This document shows, one piece after another, positions 7,703 through 10,136 of a stretch of 10,136 nucleotides of DNA; positions within the stretch are counted from its first letter, which is position 1; every line of letters begins with the position of its first letter. The notes beneath the pieces are model-generated. The model had not been told where the DNA came from. It searched no databases and was given only the letters and a program-made list of their open reading frames with translations. The DNA is taken from positions 1 to 10,136 of the forward strand of contig JAJRPK010000030.1 of NCBI GenBank assembly GCA_024280785.1. Direction: 5' to 3'. The stretch is from Gammaproteobacteria bacterium. Its GTDB lineage: Bacteria > Pseudomonadota > Gammaproteobacteria > Pseudomonadales > UBA7434. The position numbers were made by a program, and so were the translations under genes.

Positions 7703-8812
7703 ATGAAAAAAACTGCACTTGTTTTCGGGGGAACCGGACCTACTGGTCCCTATATCGTAGATGGCCTATTAGAGCGTGGCTATAAGGTCACAATCCTTCA
7801 TCGTGGTACACACGAAATAGACGAGACCCCAGCCGAAGTTGAGCATTTGCATACTGACCCTTATGACAAGGGCTGCGTCGAAAAGATCCTCGTTGATCGC
7901 CGGTTTGACCTTTGTATAGCGAGTTACGGGCGTTTACGTGCTATCGCACAAGTAATGGCGTCAAAGTGCGATCGCTTTCTTTCTGTAGGCGGTGCACCAG
8001 CATACAAAGGCTACCATAACCCGGAACTCTGTGGTTTATCGGGAATGGATGTGCCTATTTTAGAAAGTCAGGAATTGGTATCAAAACCAGAGCAGGATGA
8101 AAAAGGCTGGCGAGTAGCCAGAACCGAAGAATCCGTATTTGAGCTAATACCTAATGCCACTCATTTTCGTTACCCTTATATTTACGGACGCTACCAATTA
8201 GTCCCTCGCGAATGGTTGTTTGTCAGAAGGTTTATGGAAGGGCGTACACGGATAATCCTGCCTGATGGTGGATTGACTCTTCACAGTTACGGCTACGCTG
8301 AAAATGTAGCTCATGCATTACTGTTAGCCGTCGATAAACCCGAAAAAAGCATAGGGAAAATTTATAACGTTACCGATTTAAAGGTACTAACGCTAAAGCA
8401 AGTGTGCGAAACTATAGCGGAGTACATGAATGTGAACTTGGAAATTATTAACATGCCATGGGAATTAGCCGTTCCGAGTAGACCCATGATCCAACAAAAT
8501 CTAACCAGCCATCGCATTCAAGATGTCAGTGCATTACGGTACGATCTTGGCTATGAGGATAAGATTGATCCGCGCCAAGCTTTGCGTAATACCGTTGATT
8601 GGCTATTAGCTCACCCGCCCGAAGATGGTGGTACAGAAGATATGGTACTGGAAGACCACTTCGATTATGAAGCTGAAGATCGTCTTATTGATGCTTGGCA
8701 ACACTTGTTAGCTCAAATGCCCGATTACGACGGGGTAAAAGAGCCCGGGCTGGGAATGGCTTATAGTGGCCCAGGCTGTCGGCCCCGTTCACAAAAAACA
8801 TTTGCTCAATAA
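7703..8812 (+). CDS. Atypical extended short-chain dehydrogenase (NAD-dependent epimerase/dehydratase family)
   Basis: The 369-residue product starts with a Rossmann fold, 'ALVFGGTGPTG', giving G9-x2-G12-x2-G15. R34 after the second strand suggests NADP(H) preference by inference. Later blocks 'FRYPYIYGRYQLVPREWLFVRR', 'GGLTLHSYGYAENVAHALLLAV' and 'GKIYNVTD' are typical of extended SDRs, closest in style to the CSP41-like atypical group. The usual catalytic YxxxK appears replaced by W136-R-V-A-R140, so classical Tyr/Lys chemistry may be missing. An acidic C-terminal extension follows after about residue 310. The substrate is unknown. The start has only a weak purine signal (GTGAG). The luciferase-like gene follows 85 bases later on the same strand, and the pair may act on the same compound. 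Arginine codons here are mostly CGN, unlike the ligase. Confidence 0.8.
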   Translation: MKKTALVFGGTGPTGPYIVDGLLERGYKVTILHRGTHEIDETPAEVEHLHTDPYDKGCVEKILVDRRFDLCIASYGRLRAIAQVMASKCDRFLSVGGAPAYKGYHNPELCGLSGMDVPILESQELVSKPEQDEKGWRVARTEESVFELIPNATHFRYPYIYGRYQLVPREWLFVRRFMEGRTRIILPDGGLTLHSYGYAENVAHALLLAVDKPEKSIGKIYNVTDLKVLTLKQVCETIAEYMNVNLEIINMPWELAVPSRPMIQQNLTSHRIQDVSALRYDLGYEDKIDPRQALRNTVDWLLAHPPEDGGTEDMVLEDHFDYEAEDRLIDAWQHLLAQMPDYDGVKEPGLGMAYSGPGCRPRSQKTFAQ

Positions 8813-8824
8813 TCGTCTACATTC

Positions 8825-8853
8825 GTAGTCGTAGCTGTAGCTGAGTCGTAGTG
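8825..8853 (+). repeat. Short GTAGNN-type repeat between the SDR and luciferase-like genes
   Basis: The stretch reads as consecutive near-hexamers: GTAGTC, GTAGCT, GTAGCT, GAGTC, GTAGTG. It begins 13 bases after the SDR stop codon. It looks like a small slippage-prone simple repeat; no function is evident. Confidence 0.5.
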
Positions 8854-8870
8854 AAGCTATTTAATTAAAA

Positions 8871-8892
8871 ATCTAATATTTAGATAAGAGGA
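8871..8892 (+). promoter_or_regulatory. Ribosome-binding site with adjacent small inverted repeat before the luciferase-like gene
   Basis: AGAGGA at 8887-8892 lies five bases before the ATG at 8898 and is the clearest Shine-Dalgarno sequence in the window; it fixes that start. Directly upstream, ATCTAA (8871-8876) and TTAGAT (8880-8885) form a six-pair inverted repeat around TAT. The AT-only-leaning stem would be weak as RNA, so the repeat could equally be a small protein-binding site or chance. Confidence 0.5.
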
Positions 8893-8897
8893 ACAAC

Positions 8898-9788
8898 ATG
8901 AAAATTGGTATGACATTACCTAGCATGGTAAACGACAAAACTTATTCTCGATCGACTACCCTGGATTGGTGCCGAATGATAGATCAAGGCCCATTCGAGA
9001 GCATCTCGATAGGTGAGCGAACCACCTATCACAATCAGGAAATCACTGTATTGCTGTCGGCGGCAGCGGCACTTACCGAACGCGTTAAATTGTATTCCAC
9101 TATCTATGTGTTGCCAACCCACGCCACAGCAATATTGGCAAAGCAAATTAGCACTATAGATGTGTTGAGTAACGGACGCTTAACGGTAGGAGTGGGAATC
9201 GGAGGTCGCGAACACGATTTTATTGCCGCTGAAAAACCGTTTAAAAAGCGCTACAGTCGGATGGAAGAGCAAGTGCTAGAGCTTAGAGAAATATGGGCGG
9301 GAAAGCCACCGTTTGAAGGCGCTGACCCTGTAGGCCCAGCACCTATACAAAAAGGCGGGCCTCCTTTATTTGCGGGCGTAGCAGGGCCAAAGGCTCTCAC
9401 GCGAGCTGCACAATGGGCGGACGGTCTATTTACTCACAATAACGTGGATAAAAACTACGGTGAATTTAGCAAATATATCGATAACGTCAAAGGATTATGG
9501 AAAGACGCAGGCCGCGACAAGGAACCTTACATTACCACCTGTTTTTGGTACGCAGTAGGACCAAGCGGAAAGAAGCAACTTGAAGATTATGTTAGAAGCT
9601 ACATGACCATTCTTGGACCGGAAGCAATAGAGTATGCTTTAGCCAATCAGGTAGTCTACGATGAGGCGTCTCTGATCGATGCACTGGACACATTTGAAGG
9701 CCAAGGTTGTGACGAGCTAATATTGGTGCCGTCTAGCGGAGAAACGGCGGAGTTGGATCGAACGATCGAGGCTATTTTGAAGCGCTAG
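8898..9788 (+). CDS. Luciferase-like monooxygenase family (LLM class) flavin-dependent oxidoreductase
   Basis: The product is a single-domain TIM-barrel oxidoreductase of 296 residues, within the usual range for the family. Members use FMN or F420 to oxidise or reduce small molecules in the cytoplasm. Visible family features are the opening strand 'MKIGMTLPSM', 'GERTTYHNQEITVLLSAAAALTERV' with the following strand 'LYSTIYVLP', and 'LAKQISTIDVLSNGRLTVGVGIGG' (the G98-V-G-I-G-G103 block with R104-E-H106). The 'YSRMEEQVLELREIW' helix and 'PPLFAGVAGPKALTRAAQWADGLF' near the cofactor phosphate region follow. The cofactor cannot be decided from sequence; flavin is the more usual guess in a gammaproteobacterium. 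It follows the SDR gene on the same strand and may share its transcript. A small hairpin lies directly behind the stop. The substrate is unknown. Confidence 0.88.
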   Translation: MKIGMTLPSMVNDKTYSRSTTLDWCRMIDQGPFESISIGERTTYHNQEITVLLSAAAALTERVKLYSTIYVLPTHATAILAKQISTIDVLSNGRLTVGVGIGGREHDFIAAEKPFKKRYSRMEEQVLELREIWAGKPPFEGADPVGPAPIQKGGPPLFAGVAGPKALTRAAQWADGLFTHNNVDKNYGEFSKYIDNVKGLWKDAGRDKEPYITTCFWYAVGPSGKKQLEDYVRSYMTILGPEAIEYALANQVVYDEASLIDALDTFEGQGCDELILVPSSGETAELDRTIEAILKR

Positions 9789-9789
9789 T

Positions 9790-9806
9790 GAGATAAAATC
9801 TCTTTT
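9790..9806 (+). terminator. Possible small terminator behind the luciferase-like gene
   Basis: GAGAT (9790-9794) pairs with ATCTC (9798-9802) around an AAA loop and is followed by TTTT (9803-9806). It lies immediately after the stop codon and in the 20-base gap to a convergent gene, where a terminator is expected. The five-pair stem has only two G-C pairs, so strength is doubtful. Confidence 0.35.
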
Positions 9807-9808
9807 CG

Positions 9809-10136
9809 TTAGTCTTCTTCGATGTAAAGGTCGCCTTGAGAAAATAGTTCACGGAGTACATTCGTGGCGGCCTTTTTTTGCAACCATGGTTGTAAATCTC
9901 GACTAGTAAAATCGAGGCTACTACATAACCGCTGAACCGACAGATAGAGCTCATTATTAATACTTGCTAATATAAAACATTGTCCGCGCACAAAAAGCGA
10001 CAAATGGGAAGTAGCATTCTCTACAGTATAAAAAAACCTTGAGTTCGGGTTTCTATGGACGACGGTCATGCCCAAACCCGACTGATCAGACCTTTGAGCT
10101 TGCTCTATAAAAAGGTCAATCGGCGAAGTTTGCCCC
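9809..10136 (-). CDS. C-terminal fragment, possibly JmjC/cupin ribosomal-protein hydroxylase (RoxA/YcfD type)
   Basis: On the minus strand the frame stays open from the stop at 9809-9811 to the window edge, giving about 108 residues of a longer protein. The TTG at 10075 is internal, since coding continues upstream of it ('SPIDLFIEQAQRSDQ'). The visible end reads 'NPNSRFFYTV', then 'LSLFVRGQCFIL', 'LSVQRLCSSLDF', 'LQPWLQKKAATNVLRELFSQG' and a terminal acidic 'DLYIEED'. This arrangement of a short beta pair, helices and a final 'LL..L...G.LY' element resembles the C-terminal winged-helix part of YcfD/RoxA, the 2-oxoglutarate oxygenase that hydroxylates ribosomal protein uL16. The catalytic iron-binding part would lie outside the window, so the call is tentative. 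It is convergent with the luciferase-like gene. Confidence 0.5.
   Translation of the reverse strand, partial: GQTSPIDLFIEQAQRSDQSGLGMTVVHRNPNSRFFYTVENATSHLSLFVRGQCFILASINNELYLSVQRLCSSLDFTSRDLQPWLQKKAATNVLRELFSQGDLYIEED

Noticed and set aside
9772..9954. 60-codon minus-strand frame overlapping the end of the luciferase-like gene
   Set aside because: It overlaps the better-supported frame at 9809-10136, which continues open to the window edge and has protein-like composition.
10073..10075. TTG as the start codon of an 88-residue minus-strand gene
   Set aside because: The frame remains open upstream to the window edge with plausible protein sequence, so this is more likely the 3' end of a longer gene.

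Overview
The window looks like a chromosomal segment of a marine-type gammaproteobacterium. ZipA is essentially restricted to Gammaproteobacteria. The presence of a canonical Smc rather than MukB points away from enterics and vibrios and towards the pseudomonad / Cellvibrionales-like part of the class. The System I cytochrome c maturation protein CcmI and the moderate base composition fit this. The genus cannot be fixed from the sequence alone.

Layout. (1) 1-453: the C-terminal part of CcmI, normally the last gene of a ccm operon, followed by a small hairpin. (2) 454-810: a 357-base leader region with an 18-bp tandem duplication. (3) 811-5164: smc and zipA, 46 bases apart, covering chromosome organisation and divisome anchoring. 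(4) 5165-5439: a 275-base gap. (5) 5440-7392: a complete NAD+-dependent DNA ligase. In pseudomonads and relatives smc-zipA is followed directly by ligA. Here the ligA slot holds a strongly divergent, AT-rich ligase with AGA/AGG-dominated arginine codons. (6) 7393-7702: a 310-base gap with a 12-bp hairpin. (7) 7703-9788: an atypical extended SDR (NAD-dependent epimerase/dehydratase family) and a luciferase-like flavin/F420-type oxidoreductase on the same strand, 85 bases apart, probably a two-gene oxidoreductase unit. (8) 9809-10136, minus strand: the C-terminal end of a gene running off the window, tentatively a JmjC/cupin ribosomal-protein hydroxylase (RoxA/YcfD type), convergent with the oxidoreductase.

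The most interesting item is the ligase. It keeps the catalytic lysine motif, zinc finger, helix-hairpin-helix region and BRCT domain. It departs from the E. coli LigA pattern at several positions that normally bind NAD+ or shape the nucleotidyltransferase pocket, and it is compositionally foreign beside smc and zipA. This suggests either in-place replacement of the housekeeping ligase by a phage- or element-derived one, or insertion of a second ligase at this locus. I see no CRISPR array, transposase gene, tRNA or rRNA in the window.
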